A DNA stretch of 64,000 nt from Oreocharis arfaki (GCA_013398015.1 VZRR01010834.1:207902-271901), one strand, 5' to 3'. Positions 37,175 to 51,361 are shown, counted from the stretch's first letter. Numbers and translations: made by a program. The notes: generated by a model from the sequence alone, not told the origin.

Positions 37175-37180
37175 CTTTCT
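37175..37180. other. Target-site duplication, right copy (CTTTCT)
   Basis: An exact copy of the hexamer at 36549-36554, abutting the TG terminus of the LTR on the minus strand. Confidence 0.88.
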
Positions 37181-40100
37181 TACCCTATTATACTGTTGGT
37201 ACAATAACTAGAACTACAGGAGATTGATCCCTGCATCAATCCCAGCTTTGCAGTGGGAGCTTGAGCTTCTGCCTGGAAGTGACAAGCTCAGTACCTTGTG
37301 TCCTCTAGTCCCCTCTTTCATAATCCCATCCCTCAGTTTGCTCAGCAAACAGCAAAGAAGAAATCTGAAGGCGTTCTGTCTGCAATTAAAATAGTCATGC
37401 TATCTGAGTCATGACTTGGAGAGCGTTTCTTTTGAAAAAAAACAGGGCTGGACCATGTTGTTTGCAAGCAAAATGGCAAGCACTAGTCAGCCCTCACTGC
37501 CTGCCCCCAGCCTTCTGGAGAGAGAATCACAGAGTGAAGTAGTGTTCTGAAGCACTATACTGCTCTGGTATTTTCCATCTTCACTCTGAGAGACCTAGTG
37601 AAACGCCATGGCTTGGCTAAGAGATCTGGAGAGGGAGGAAGATTGTGGAAATGCACCTTTTGTCTTCTCCATGAGCTCTGCATCACATGTGCTGCCGAGC
37701 TGCAAAACTGAGCAAAAATTTCAAATCCCATATGAAGTAAAGGTTTGAGGGCACAAAAAAGATTCAAACAGACCCTTGCTGGGTTATGCAACCAAGATCA
37801 GCTCAAGGGATGACTTTCTCAGCACAGCCAGTAGCCACTCTCCTGGCTGAGCTCTGACACATTGTAATACAAATACTGCAAAGACAAAGGTTTGGAACAC
37901 TGGAAAAATAATTTTTGGAGGTTTTTTTGGTGAGAATAATTTCAAAACTAAGTAACTGCAAGTAAGCAAGGGCCTCACAGTAATGGAACATACAGTGAGA
38001 TAATCAAGTTTAAAATAAAGTTGCCAGGAAATGCATAAATACTGCCATACATCTGTGAAACTCAATTGCTAGTCTTCTGCAAGATAATGTTATAAACCAT
38101 GATGTACAGCTAGAAATTGCTGTTTGCCATATTATACAGGGTATAGAATAATTCCCCTCCAGCTTACCACGTTTAATTTATCTTTTAGCCAGCAGTTATT
38201 CCGTGCTACTTAGGGATCATCTAACTCCCACATGTTGCTAGAAAGTGCAACTCTAATATATCACAACTTCTCATCAAAAATTCGTCCTTCATAGAAGGGC
38301 AGTTCTGAAGATGAACTGTCTAAAGACATCCTGTGAAATGAAAAAGCAGTCTTATAGAGCTAATAATAGTTTTTCTGAACTTGATGAAAAAGCCATTAAT
38401 GTCTTTCTTCATTCAAAGGCGATTCTCATCCCATTAAACCCTGGGGAATCTAATTTTCCTTAGCTAGACTAAGACTTTCCTACCTAGAACAACTTCTGTG
38501 AAATGACACGCAGTATCACAAATTGCATTTTCAGCTCTTCTAGCTCTCGGATATCTATAAAGATGGTGATCCCAAGAAAGCGTCACATTTGCAATATTCA
38601 TTCAAGTGTGGGTAAGAAAATATTTAAGTAAATGCACTTAATTTTCGTTCTGCTACACTTGGCTTAGCCTGATATTGGTCCCAAAGAGAATTATTTTAAA
38701 GACTAAGCCAGTTTCTTAATTTGTTCCCTTTAAAGTGAATGTGTTTAACTCTTATGAACTAAAGGAAAAATCATCAATGGTAGTTTAAAGAGAGCCTGTT
38801 CCAGGCAAGCACAGTTGGGAAAGCTCCTGCACTGTCAGGGTTTAGACTTCAAGAATGTTCCTGCCAGATGGAATGATGACTTAGACTGAGACCTCTTCCA
38901 GCTGCAGGTTGGTGGGAACATGTATTTTTTGCTGGTACAATTTCTCAGAGAAGAAAGGAGCCCAGGGAGGAAAGTCCATTACTCAGAAGTGCAGCTCCAC
39001 TGAGATATATTTTCTAAAGAGCATACCTTTCCTGGTGTCCTTGCAGGGATCTTCAGTTCAGACAGCATCTCAGAACTCCAAAAGCTCAAGACCTCAAAAT
39101 CCTGGGAATGGACCCTAAAAAGAGCATCACGTGAGTTTTGCCATTCTGAGTTTTAGGGTACCTTTCTCTTCCCTCAAAGGGTGTGCTTGGTGGTTTTTTT
39201 GCCTGAAAGTGGAGACTCATTTGAAAGGTCTTCCCCCTGCAAGGCCTGCTAGGGAGGAGACACAAAGGAAAACATGGAGGAACAGTGGCGTAGGAATGGT
39301 TCCCTGAAGAGATAAAAAGAAGAACTGATGAAATCATTCAAAAGGAAGGAAAAATCCCTTCAAGATCCTCCCAGATTGTTCTTTCAGTTTCTGGTGGAAA
39401 AAGTTTATTATGCCCAGGTGGATCTTGTTTAGCATCAGTGCCTTCAAAGGAAAAGGCAGCAATAGAGATTCAGCTGTTGCACTGGATTTTGTTCAATTTC
39501 TGGAGTATCCTAGACAGACTGAGACAGTATTCACAATTTACTTTCCTTTGTTACTGAAAGAAGTAAACAAATAAAAAAATAGAAAACTGAAAGTCAAAAA
39601 GATCCTTTGTTATTGATGACTTTCTTTTTAACACTGCAGGTGCTTGTAGCTGGCATATCATGTGATTTATTAGGATTTTCAGCCCTTACATTATTGGATC
39701 TTCTTTAGAAAAGATGCAATTTAAAGGTTTGTGTTGCTGAAGGCTTGTAATGGCACAGTAATTGAGAAACTAAATGGAAAACACACTTCTATTTCAGGCC
39801 ATCAATGTGATGAAATGAAAAGAAAAATACGCAGTGGTTCTAAAGTCCTGTCATCAGAAGATAGCACAGAAAGCATGAGTGAGGGCGTCTGCGTGATTAC
39901 AATTTTCCATGCAAGCACATGGGATCCCTAAGTACCCGTATTTAGGTATAAATATAATTAACCAATCTGCTAGAATAAAACTTCAACTAAAATAGACAAT
40001 ATTTGATTTTGTAAAGATATAAAATAATACATAGAAATTACAGTTTTTTCATTCAAGATACGTATCAGAAGATTAATAACTCTCTTAATGTTTTTTTTCT

Positions 40101-41169
40101 ATTTGCCACTCTTCATTTCTGATAAGTTATGATGTCTATTAACCTAGTACATAGATTCACAGGGAAAAAAAAAATCTGTTCCCCATTAATTAATTGTTTG
40201 GCCAGGGAATTTTTTTTCTGTATTGTTTTAGAGAAAAAAATTTCACACCTTAGTGGGTTGTAGAATCAGAATTTTTTTTTTAAGTCCTATTCTTGAATAT
40301 TATTGCCTGCTGATTAGAACTATTAATACTTTCTTTTCCAAATGCAGCTAATTTAGGAGCTACCATTAGTCTGGACTCATTTTGGCAGGAAAGTCGTTCC
40401 TCAGATCATATTAATGAGATTAATTGCCCTGTTCTCTGAGGCAGGAGGAGATGTACCTACCTCTGGGGCTTTACCAGTCAGCACAGTGAAGAGGTGTGCA
40501 GCAAGGTGTTCAACCTGAAGGAAAGAAAGAAGATCTGTGAGCAGAGGTGTTCTTCAGCTGCTCCAGAGGAAGGCAAAGCTTTTCCTGGACAGAGCAGTTT
40601 TAACTCAGAGATCTCACAGTAAGCACGGTGTTGTCCCTATCACACAAAATGTTTTTCCAGTAAGTTCCAGACTGAAATTTCTTCTATTTTTTGCTTAGTG
40701 GTTGAAACCCCTATGTAAGGGGTTGAAACTGTCTGAGGAAAAGTCACTGTGCAAAGAAGCATTTGATGGGCAGACTGCATCAGATGGACCATGCATCCGA
40801 TGGTCCTTTAGGACAGTAAACTATGCTGTGATGACACCTTAGAAAACTCACCTTTTAAAGAAACAGAGAAAATGAATGGGGAAATTGCTAGGTAACAGAA
40901 GTAGAATAGGAGAGTGTTTGCAAGGAAAAATTAGAAGGAAAAGGTTACAATATGGAAGTATTTCTTGACCCCAAATACCTGTTTCCTGTTTCAGAGACAG
41001 AAATGTTTTCATCTCCATCACTTTGAAAGAAAGATGGCTGGCTGCTGGGCTGCACATGGCTCCTTGGAAGCAGAAAAAGGAGTGAAAAAAAATATTTAAA
41101 TGGTTCATTGAGTATTTTAGGAGGCCTAAATAAAATAAATAAAAGCTCTGAATAAAGAATGTGTACATG
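37181..41169. other. Unique non-coding DNA
   Basis: No gene or mobile element is recognised in about 4 kb. Homopolymer A and T runs occur around 40090-40280. Open frames are at most 93 codons and unremarkable. Confidence 0.55.
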
Positions 41170-41182
41170 TATATATATATAT
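41170..41182. repeat. Short TA microsatellite
   Basis: About six TA units following 'gtgtacatg' and ending at a T run. A short AAAC-type repeat lies nearby at about 41293-41310. Confidence 0.75.
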
Positions 41183-42819
41183 TTTCCTTCCAAATAACAG
41201 AAGGGTATATTATCTTTTACTTGCTGATCTTTCTTAATCCCATAACAGGAAGTGCTAATATTATTGCTCTTAAGGAAGAATTAATTTGTTACAAAAACAA
41301 ACAAACAAAAAGTCTTTCTGGAGCAGAGGTATTCAAAAATGCATGTATTTGCACATCAAGGTGGAGCTGTAATCATTATTTTCAGATTTGTGATACAAAA
41401 TTAATTTGGAGACTGTTTTATAATTTCTGTTTGTGGAGTACTGGTAAAGCAAAATCACTTAAGTGTGCTGGCTGAGTACACTTACACAAATAGCAAGAAG
41501 CAGAAATGCACTTTTGTCACTCAAGTGAGCACATAAAATTGTTTGCATATGATACACATTTCTTGAGAAAGAGCCAATGTTCCAACTCAGTTGAGACCAA
41601 AACCCTAGAAAGAATTGGTGGGTTGCGCTTTAGCTGTTCTGAGACTTCAGTCAAACATGTCTATTGTAGGTTTTCTGTTTTGTTTCCCCATGACCACTAT
41701 CAGTATAGAAGTAGAAAAAGAAATTCTAAGAAAGCAGCTTGTAGTGTTATTTGATTTAGAATGTGATGGAAGCTGTATGAATATGTATTATATGAAGTCT
41801 GAGACAGCAACTTCAGAAAAAAAGAGAGACTACTTTAAAAAGTTTCATATATTTTAGGTATTCTGTTGTAAATAGTCACTGAAGTGAAGACAGGAAGTGG
41901 GAGAAATAGACAGAAAATATATTTTACCATGCTGTTGGAGTTTGGCTTCAGGGAGTTTTAGACGGTCACACTGGTTCTTCTTTGCTAAGCACAGCGAAAA
42001 TAACCATGGCCCATGCACTGGAGTCGTCTCACACCACATAACCCTTATTCTGGTGCTGAATGTTCAGTTTAGTGTTGTTCCAGTGCATGAGTAATACAGC
42101 ATCCCGGTCTGGAAGAAGCTGGGTGAAATACTAATGCTACTGTAAGTCCCACTGGAGAATGTCTCCTATAAATATATAACAGACATATTTATGTTGTGCA
42201 CTATTTTGCATCAAAAAAATTATCTCCTCCAAATGTCTGCATGTGCATTTGTCTGAGCAGCAAAGCTCATTCAATGCAAATAATTCTCATCGCTGCTAGA
42301 TTTCTTGCTCTTTCTTGAGCAAGATTTCTGTTCTACAGAAATGAGCTATATGAAAAAGTGCAGAACAAATTGCAAGTCAAAGATCAGGAGTTTAATTTAG
42401 AGGAGAACAAAATCTATATATTTTTCTATTCTTGTGACAATTGTAGAAACTGATTTGATTTAAATTGGTTAAAAGGTTCATATAGTAATGAGTAAAGGTC
42501 CACATAATCAAGAAGTAAAGATGACAAGAATGTGGTCCTAATGTTGTTTATAATAACATAATTCATAAAAAATGTATGAGATGTGACACCACAGACGCTT
42601 TTTTTTCTGACATCTGATTTGGTATAGGGTTTTGCTGAAGAAGAAGAAATTACTTGTTAGTCCCATTTGAGATTTCTTTTCAAGTCAAAATCAATAAAAT
42701 CATCATCATTACTGTCTGTTTTTTGGTAGTTGTCTTCTGCACTGAGTATTAAAGAGCTTTCAGACTGATAAAAAAAAAGATTAGAATGGTGAGAAAATTC
42801 TTTTATATTTTACTCAAAC
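41183..42819. other. Unique non-coding DNA
   Basis: Nothing recognised as a gene or mobile element. Frames of 80-104 codons (41161-41475, 41506-41754 and 41615-41857, all plus) lack recognisable motifs. Confidence 0.5.
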
Positions 42820-42836
42820 ATGATGATGATGATGAT
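42820..42836. repeat. ATG trinucleotide microsatellite
   Basis: Five consecutive ATG units followed by ATT. A short simple repeat in non-coding context. Confidence 0.85.
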
Positions 42837-45148
42837 TTGTCAGAAAAAGCAGCCTTATTGTTAGTCAGAGGATTATGTCAAATGGTAAAAATGTCTTTTC
42901 AAGTTGAAGGATTAAGACAAACAATTAGAATACTTTAGCCTTTATTGCCTTTTCAATGCTTTATGTCTTATTTTTCACATTTTTTTCAGAGAGACGTTGA
43001 CTCCAAGCACTTTCTGCCTTGCTTCTTATACACACAAGTCTTGTGCTAGAAAAGATTGCATGGTGTTTTCCCCTGGTTGGCCAGATTTCTAGGATTTTCT
43101 GACTAAAACCAGTTGCTGGAAGACAATTTTACCACATCGACACCTTATTTTCATTCTCCAGCTCAGCAGCTGAACACTGTTTATTTTCTAGATAATCTTG
43201 ATTATTCTTGTTCCACGTTGGCCATTGCTATTTTAGTCCTGTTTTAAGGAGCATAAAAGTGGAACACTTTGATGTTTTGCCAGTCTCAATGAAGTAACCT
43301 TTAATTCAAGACAGACAGGAATTAAAAATAAAGAAAGAATTTGCTTGCTGTTGTCTACATGCTAACAGCACAACATTAAATTTAGGAAGAAGTACAGAGG
43401 AGCATTGTAATATGGATCTTATAGCTGTCCATTTGGCAGTCTCCAGCTTTGTTTTGACCAGCTTGTGGCTCCTGAGGACAGTTGCATAGCCTGGTGGTTG
43501 GAACTCAGTGTTTAAAAAAAGCTTCTGCTGTACCATAGGGGTTTTATTAAAGAAAATCCTGATTTGTGATCACAGATAACTTGATACCCTGAGTTGCTAC
43601 AGATTTCAAAAATTTCCAAGCTTCTGCTGTGATCTGTAATTTAATAAGGGAGGCAGAATGAAGGCCTCCAGTACCTTCATCGTGGCTGTTTCCATTAGAA
43701 ATATCAGTGCCTGTTGGAAGTGATAACTGGAGCTGTGTCTTATTCATCCATTAAACTGAACTCAGCAGCAATTGTTCTGGCAGTGCACTGTAAGGAAACA
43801 ACATCCACACGTTAACCCTCCCTTCTGTCTGGTGGACTGTGGTTCCTTATGTACTGAAACTCAGGTTTAGTATTATGTATCAACAAACAAGTGTATTTAT
43901 TCAGCTGTAGAAATGGAGTAATGTAGACACTAAGATGAGGAACAGTGAGTCTCAAGTATTTTTAGGATGCTATTAAGCATTTTCTGAAGGGCTCCAATGC
44001 AAGGGCAATGTGCGATAGAGATCCTGAGCTGCACAATATCTCTTAACACTGAAAATATAAATGCTTTGCAACAAAAGCATCATCTTTGTCTTCTTATTTT
44101 GGGTGCAAGAGGAAGAAATTACCAAATCACACCGTGTCATATCTTCAGTATATTGACAGCAATCAAACAGACTATGTCTTTTTCTTCTTTCTGAGATAGA
44201 AATAGTACCATGAAGATGTGAAGGGCAGGAACAACCTACTGGATTTGCTGCTTTCTTGTAACCTAAGATACAATATGCAAAATCCAGGAATGGTTAAATA
44301 GAACTTCAGCCAGCCAGCCATCATTGTAAAATGCTGATTGCTCATAATCAGGATGAGTAAAGCTGAATCTTTGATGAAATTCTCAGCAGTGAATTAAACA
44401 GCATTTCCCTAGTATTCCTGGATAAAAAGAAATGAGGGAGGGCTCTCAAGGACATTGATTAGCTAATAAGAGGAACGGGACAATCTAAAAAAAATTACTC
44501 TGATAGCACTTCCAATGACACAAAGAACAAATGGAAACAGCATGAAGATACCAAAGGAGCACCAGAGTTGCCTCTTTGTTTAGTGTCTAAGCAACCTTGC
44601 ATTCAAGCATTTTTTAAAAAAATGTGTGTGTTTTTTTCAAGTGAAGAATATAGTCTTTTAACCTTAGAGGACTATTGGAGAAAAAGTGCTCAAAGGTTTT
44701 CATTCACAGGTTCTTCAGCACTATAAATGAATTAATATGAATATGTTGCTACAGACGCTTTTGTCTTGCCATCTCTTAGTCTGTGTCTGGTATGCAGAAG
44801 AAGCAAACCTTTTTTGTGTTAGTGATGAAGTGTGAATGGACCTTATTTTAAACTCTTTCTACCTCTTTGAAGCAACTCAGGCTTGCTTAGGGGCGTGCTT
44901 TGAATCTTTGAGGCAGAGCAGAAGCACTGTAAGTGCCATCTTCTCTTCCTGTACACTGTGAGGAAACATTTACCACCAGTGGGTGATTTCTATGTTTGCT
45001 AATACTCACAGGTGTGTCAGTGACCCGTAGTTTTGGGGGTTGGAGGGACAAGTATAATGGTATGGCATGCTCTTGTGTTCTTCCATTTACAGTAAAAGTC
45101 ATTGCACAGGAGTCCTTTCCAACATACATCTTACATAGATATTAATAT

Positions 45149-45150
<2 letters not shown>
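42837..45150. other. Unique non-coding DNA
   Basis: No gene or mobile element is recognised. Open frames are up to 80 codons, without motifs. Confidence 0.55.
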
Positions 45151-45209
<59 letters not shown>

Positions 45210-45214
45210 CACAC
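45151..45214. repeat. Compound microsatellite (AC)21(AT)8(AC)3
   Basis: Twenty-one AC units (45151-45192) are followed by eight AT units (45193-45208) and three more AC units. This is the longest simple repeat in the window and is likely polymorphic. An apparent 65-codon frame across it (Thr-His repeats) is a translation artefact. Confidence 0.97.
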
Positions 45215-48200
45215 AGAGACATACACTACCACAGGGAGGGGCCCACTTTTGAGGCATTCCTCTTGCAGCCTGCCTAGCTGTTACAATTTAATGCATTAGT
45301 TCTATGATATTTACAACAGCTGATGAAATGGTTCTTCCAATAGCACTGCAGAAACTCTGGGTAATGATTTCACAGCTGCATCTCCCTGACAAGTTAATCA
45401 CAACACTCCCTCCTTTCCTCCCTCCCTCCAGCACCGCCTGATATTAGTAACTGGACATGTCTAATGACTACCTGGCAATTAGAATTTGAACTATTCTGCT
45501 TGACTAATTTATTAGCTAACATCATATGAAATTTGATGTTAATATGTCCTAAAGGCTAATCTATTCAGATTGCAATGCATAGATTTTAATAGTCTAGTGT
45601 GCTTTGGTAATCAGAAGGAACTATGTGATTATGGCTTGTGGCTTGAGCAATTAAAAAAGATTGGCTTTCAGTGCTCATTTCAAGTTTGTTGTAGCATTTA
45701 TGGAAAGGGGTCTATAATTTCAGTGTTATGTGGATCTTTTATAAGTCACTGATCTCTTTTAAGTGAGCTACCAAGTATCCCACAACAGCCTAGCCCCAAA
45801 CTGTTAGCAGCGTACTAGAAGTACTAGTAGAAAAGATTGCCAACCCCTGGCAGGTTTTTTTTCAGTTGTTGCTTCTTAATTCAGCTGAAATGCAAAAGTC
45901 AGAACTTGGAGAAAACTGAGATATGAGAGAAGAAATAGGAGATATGGAATGTGTTTAAGTCATATCAGGGTTGTTGATGGGCTTCTTAGCATCATTCAGG
46001 GAGCTTATACTAAATTGCTTATCCACCACTAACCTCATTTCCAAAACACAATTCCCACTCTATAATACTGCCATTCATATATTGCTTCTAGGCATCGTTT
46101 TGCCTTAAACAGTACAAAATTACACTTTGAACTGATTTAATTTTACAAGAAAATCTAGATTGCTCTGTGCAGTTTTCTAATCTTCATTCAGACATTTTTA
46201 GGCTCCCCCAAAATTTTATAGCATTTAAATTCTAAGTGTATTTCTACCCAGATCACAAAAAAATAACTTTGGGAAGCCTCAGGTTTAATCTCACTCCCAG
46301 GAGAACTCTGCTATAATGAAGTCCATGAAATGATTGATGAGTACTTTAAAGGTCTGTCCATTAGGTGGGTTTTAATATATGTGAAATACAATTTGCTGAC
46401 CCCACTCTAATTCACTGCTATCAGAATGTATGTGGCACCAAGGCAAATAGCTTACAGTATCTATCACATTTACACTGTTACATTTATTGACCCAACTTGT
46501 AGTCTCCCGAAGGAATTAAATCAAACATGTTTGACAAAACCTGTTTTCTGTAAGACCATACTGACTGGCATCTATTAGGTTTTTTTCCTTTAATGTTTTT
46601 GTTGAGCAGCAGAAGGGAAGAGCTTTCAGCTACTTTGCAGAAACATCATTTTCCTGTAAGAGAAACTATCCAGGCAGAAATCTCCAGACTAGCTGGACTC
46701 TTTGTGCCATGTATCCATGAGAAAAAGAAGTGAAGTACACAGGCTGCTGCAGTCATGGCCAGTATGCAAGGATCCAGGCTGATTGGAATTTTAAACAGAA
46801 AATGTTCAAGTCCTAATTATCTTTAATCAAATGGACTAATCTGGAGATCAGACCAAAGTACTGAGAATCCTATTAAAGTCATCAGGCATCATGAGTGACA
46901 GATACTCCTGGCAGGCCTATTCAAAATAAGCCTGCAGACTGATCAAACAAGCTCAAACTTATTTGGCATGAAGGGTCACTCTTGTGAGGAAGACTAATAT
47001 GAGGTCCTGGAGAAGACACTACACTACTTCCATAGAAAAATGCAGTTTTGTCTCCCGTAAATATGATGAGACAATAACTGAAGAACTGCTTCGAAATTCA
47101 AAGCACCATCAAAGCTATTAAATGAACACAACAGAAAAGAGAAATCTAAAATCAGATTAAATGATGGATAAAGGTTGTTAGAGAAAGCACTTCAGGGCAG
47201 GTTTTTCCCATTTTTTTGTGCTGCACTTTAAATTTGTGAAGAGTAGGGAGTGCCATAAGATGGCTTAATTTTCACTGAACAGGATACATGGCTACAGACC
47301 TGTTCAGTAGCACAAGAGCTAACTCCTGAATTCCCCAGGCATCTCCAAGATCATAAATACCTGCTGCACAACATAAAGGACAGGCCACAGATGGTATCAG
47401 CCATGGTATGACACACCATTGCCCCTTTATTCATGTCTCTCCAATGATTTTTCAGTCCAGGAACAAAAGGAAATGAGAGTACAACATACAAATGGAATGA
47501 TGGGGTATGTGCACTGTTGGTGCTTGGACCACTGTGTTCAGTCACCCAAATATACTCAGCACCTAATACTGTGTTTGGTGCATATGCAGATCTGCTTCTC
47601 CAGGTAAGGTCTTTCAGTAGCAGGAATTCCTCTGAAGTAAAGTTTGCCCTTGCATTAAATTTCTACCTACTCTCTTAAAGTCCCAAACACGACTCTCCAA
47701 AAGACCTTCTTGATAAGAGGGCACAGTCCTGAAAACTGGTGGCTTCTTATTCTGACCCAGTTCCAGCCCTGTACAGCCACCTTAACATCTGGCACTTTTT
47801 CCTTGTGATTTGCTTAGACTCTATCACACAATTACTGTTTTTTTCTTTTCAATCATTCATACTTCTTCCTTTAATATAATCAGATTTTAGTCTGATTTCA
47901 AGTGATTTACTGTACAGTGTTAGATACTGTAAACTTCTTGTACATAACCGATACACCAAAATTTGCATAAAACGTATTTTTGGTGGATAATTAAAAAAAC
48001 AAAGAGGGAAAAGGGTAAATTAATATTTTAGACCTGACAAAAATTGTACAGTGTGCTGTCAGTTTTACCCTAGTTAGAAGTTTCACAAAAGTGGTAACAA
48101 ACTCAGATACAACCTAGGCATAATCAGACACAAGTTCACTGCAAGTTATTGATGACAGACTTACATGAGATAATAGTAGATTTAAATTTGCTCAATTACT

Positions 48201-51200
48201 GGGAAAAAAATGATTCACAAGATTAAATTTCAATGACAATAATGTAGTAGGCCAAATAGCATATCGGTTCAACTATCTCTTCTGAAGCTGTCTGAAAGAG
48301 TCATCCATGGACAGCATTATTTCCTGTCTGCCACATCACACAAAATAAAGTTAGGTATAGAAGATACAGCACTATCTCATACAGGTGGCTGTAGCAGATT
48401 CAAGAGAAGTGACCCATTGCAAAGATTATTTGAATAAAGCTGTTTCTCCTGTGATATTCACAGAAGTGGCTTTGATTTATGAAAAATATTATTATACCCA
48501 ATAACCTCTGAGCCAATAATATGCTGTTAAAGTAGTCAGGTATGAATTTGTTTACTCCCTTCAAGAGTAAAATAATGTTTCTCATATAAAAGTATAATTT
48601 ATCTTTCCAAACTTACGATGTATAGAAATGAAAGAGTTCAGTGAAATGAGTAGCCAAATCACTTTCTAGACGAATCAGTAGTGACAGGCACCTGCTAATA
48701 TAGCATAAATACACACGTGACATGCCGAACACCATGCAAAAACTTGTGTATGCGAAAGTTCATGGCAAGGAAAAAAAACAAGGAAAACAACAGCTTTGAA
48801 GACAGTAAGTAATACCTCTAAAATATAAAAACCATGAGATGAAGACTCTGATTCAGAATTGGTGCAAAAGCTGATCAAATCTTTGTTGTTGTTGCTATTG
48901 TCTTTTCAGTTGGAAGTGTTATTTCACAAAACCAGAACTGTTTATCAGATATAAATTTTATCAAAATGATTACAAGATCATTGGTGTTGAAAATTGTTAA
49001 AAATTGTAAAGAGGTCTTCTAGCTTTTTAATTTATTTTTTCTCCTGCTGTTTAGAGGACTACTTATTTTGAAACTGAGGCTAATGCTAGAGGTTTTACCT
49101 TAAGATGTAGTAACTTTCAGATACTTCAACTTTATGTTTCAGTTCGCAATGTGTTTGAAGATCAGTGTATTGCTACTAAGCCAAGAATGGTGAAAAATGC
49201 AGTTCTGTGTGTGATTCTGAATGCCCACTATTTGCTACCAAATGGTAGGTTACACTTCGGGGCAAGAATAAACATTTAATACTACTTATAGTTTTCTGTG
49301 TTCCAGGTTAATGCTACTATTAAAAACATATGTTTCAGGAGAGTCTGTAATTATGATATATCAAATTCTAATTTATTTATCTTTGTAGTCCTCCAGAGTA
49401 AGCACCAGAAGACATGGACACACCTGTATTTTTCTCTTTTAACCACCACAAAACATGGATTATTTTAGTACAAAAAATTACAATGTTGTCATTAAAATAT
49501 TTTGTGGTGGAGATGAGACTGCTGGGAACTGGGTACGTTTTTAGCTCTATAAACTTTATAAACTAAATAACACCTCATACGTTAATCCTTGTCTCTATGA
49601 TTTAGCCCCCAAATCACATGCCTGGAGTTATTTGAAATGAGAAGGTTTACTTAGTTTTTCATACCTTTAGAAACCACCCCAAAGAGTTATTAATGCAGCC
49701 TATTTTTCTTTCTTTTTTTCTTTTTTTTTCCTTTTCTGGTTTATTTCTTTGATCTTGAATATTTGTCTTCCAGAAATATATTATTGTTTCTACATTTAGG
49801 AACTGTTCAATTAAATTTGAATTGTTTATGAACATTTTTTTGCTACCTTAATACACTCTGCATCGGACAGTCTGTGCTTGAAAGGTGACTACAGAAATCA
49901 GGTTCTGAAACCTGCAGAAACGATCAGCTGTGAAATGTGAATAATCAGATTGCAAGTAAGTTGGCAGAGGCTTCATGGCTACAGTCTTTCAAGCTCATTG
50001 CCTAGCAAAAGGGACTTAACTTCTGAGTTTCATTCCCTTTTTAATAACTTCACAGTGCTTTTTCTTTTTTCCAGAAATTGTTTTTGATGCTTGTGATTCA
50101 ACAACTTTTTTCTAAACTGAGAAAATTTCAAAGATTTCATCCCAGATTCACTGATGGAGTATATCTCGGCTCTCCCAAAATACTTGGTAAGTCCTATGGA
50201 GCCACGCAAACCTGCTTGCCAAAAACCCAAATCAATAGAATTTGATGGACTTCAACCACCTCACCTTCATTGCATGAAGAACATGTCATGCATGTGAGGA
50301 GGCACAGAAGTGGACAATGAAAAGAAGAGCAAAATGTTGCATATGTTGCTACAAATCGAAATGAGAATTCACTCTTTTTTCTCTTCTTATTGGCTGGGTC
50401 AATGTTTTTGAGTAAAAAAAACTTCACCACTGCTTAACTAATCACTTTAAAGCCCACATCAAAGGATTGCTGTTCTTGTGATAGTTCCTCTTAGAGAAAT
50501 CGGTCTTCATAGACAATGAAATGATGTGTTTCAGTTTGTCTTGTATTAGCTCAGTGGTACTGCAGGCAAGATTTAATCAGCACACCCAGTGAACTGTTTT
50601 CATTAGACCAGAGGCAAGAGGCTGAGTTTATTTATCTTCTATGTTTATGGAAATCAGTGCATCTTTAAAGCATCTCTATATATTCCATAGCAAATTTCTC
50701 TGCTGCTTTTGGGGTCTAGAAGTTCCTTTTTGGTTGTCCGAAGTTTTTGCAAAAGTAATGGACTGGCAAGTTGTTGTGGTGTTGCATCCACCAACTAAAT
50801 GTGCCAGGATCTGAATTGTTTTGAGTGCTTAAATCTCACATGTCTGCAAATGCCCTTTGCGAACTTCAGCATTCAGAGATTTGTTGCTGCTGTTACAATA
50901 CTCTGGGGATAGCGTTTACTTAGAACAAAACACCCTGGAGGAAAGAAAAGTGCTTTTATCCAGTCTGGAGCAGAGAGCTGAATTGTGCTTTGGATGCTCT
51001 CTGTGCAGGGGAGCTGGCAGCCAGGGCTGGCCAGTGCAAGCAGGGGCTCGTTGGTTGCATCAGGAGGCATTGCCCCATACAAAGCACCCCAGTGCATCTG
51101 CAGAACATTATTTTGCTCATTTCTGGGGTAAACACATGCAAGAGCTTTTGCAAGTCAGGAAAAGTTATGAGTTTTTTTGCCAACATGATATGTTGCATAG

Positions 51201-51342
51201 AGTTTGGTAAAATATGCAGAGCACAAGTGTCAAAGTGTTAACTAGATCCTACCAATAGGCAATCAACAGTAAATTTTAGTAATAAAGACTCCAAATTGCT
51301 TTTGTCGGCTGCCAGAGTCACTGCTGAACATATTTTATTTTC
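45215..51342. other. Unique non-coding DNA, with a pyrimidine tract and TAAT-rich segment
   Basis: No gene or mobile element is recognised. At 45407-45431 a clean pyrimidine tract ends in CAG, like a splice acceptor, but no coherent exon follows. From 45385 to 45600 there are several homeodomain-type cores (TTAATCA, CTAATGAC, CAATTAG, CTAATTTA, ATTAGCTA). A second T/C-rich tract lies at about 49702-49736. Between 50.86 and 51.24 kb overlapping frames of 74-117 codons occur on both strands without recognisable domains. Confidence 0.5.
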
Positions 51343-51361
51343 TTTTTTTTTTTTTTTTTTT
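51343..51361. repeat. T homopolymer (19 bases)
   Basis: An uninterrupted run of 19 T. It could be the A tail of an old minus-strand retroposed sequence, but the DNA to its right or left shows no recognisable SINE or processed gene. Confidence 0.85.

Noticed and set aside
37511..37535. CR1 end resembling 'agaatcacagag'
   Set aside because: Only a dozen bases resemble CR1, and the sequence does not continue into the expected blocks.
45102..45299. Thr-His repeat protein
   Set aside because: A direct translation of the AC microsatellite.
45407..45431. Splice acceptor of a real exon
   Set aside because: The tract and CAG look good, but no open frame with a donor or recognisable protein follows.
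51343..51361. A-tail of a processed pseudogene or SINE on the minus strand
   Set aside because: No recognisable retroposed body or target-site duplication was found next to the T run.
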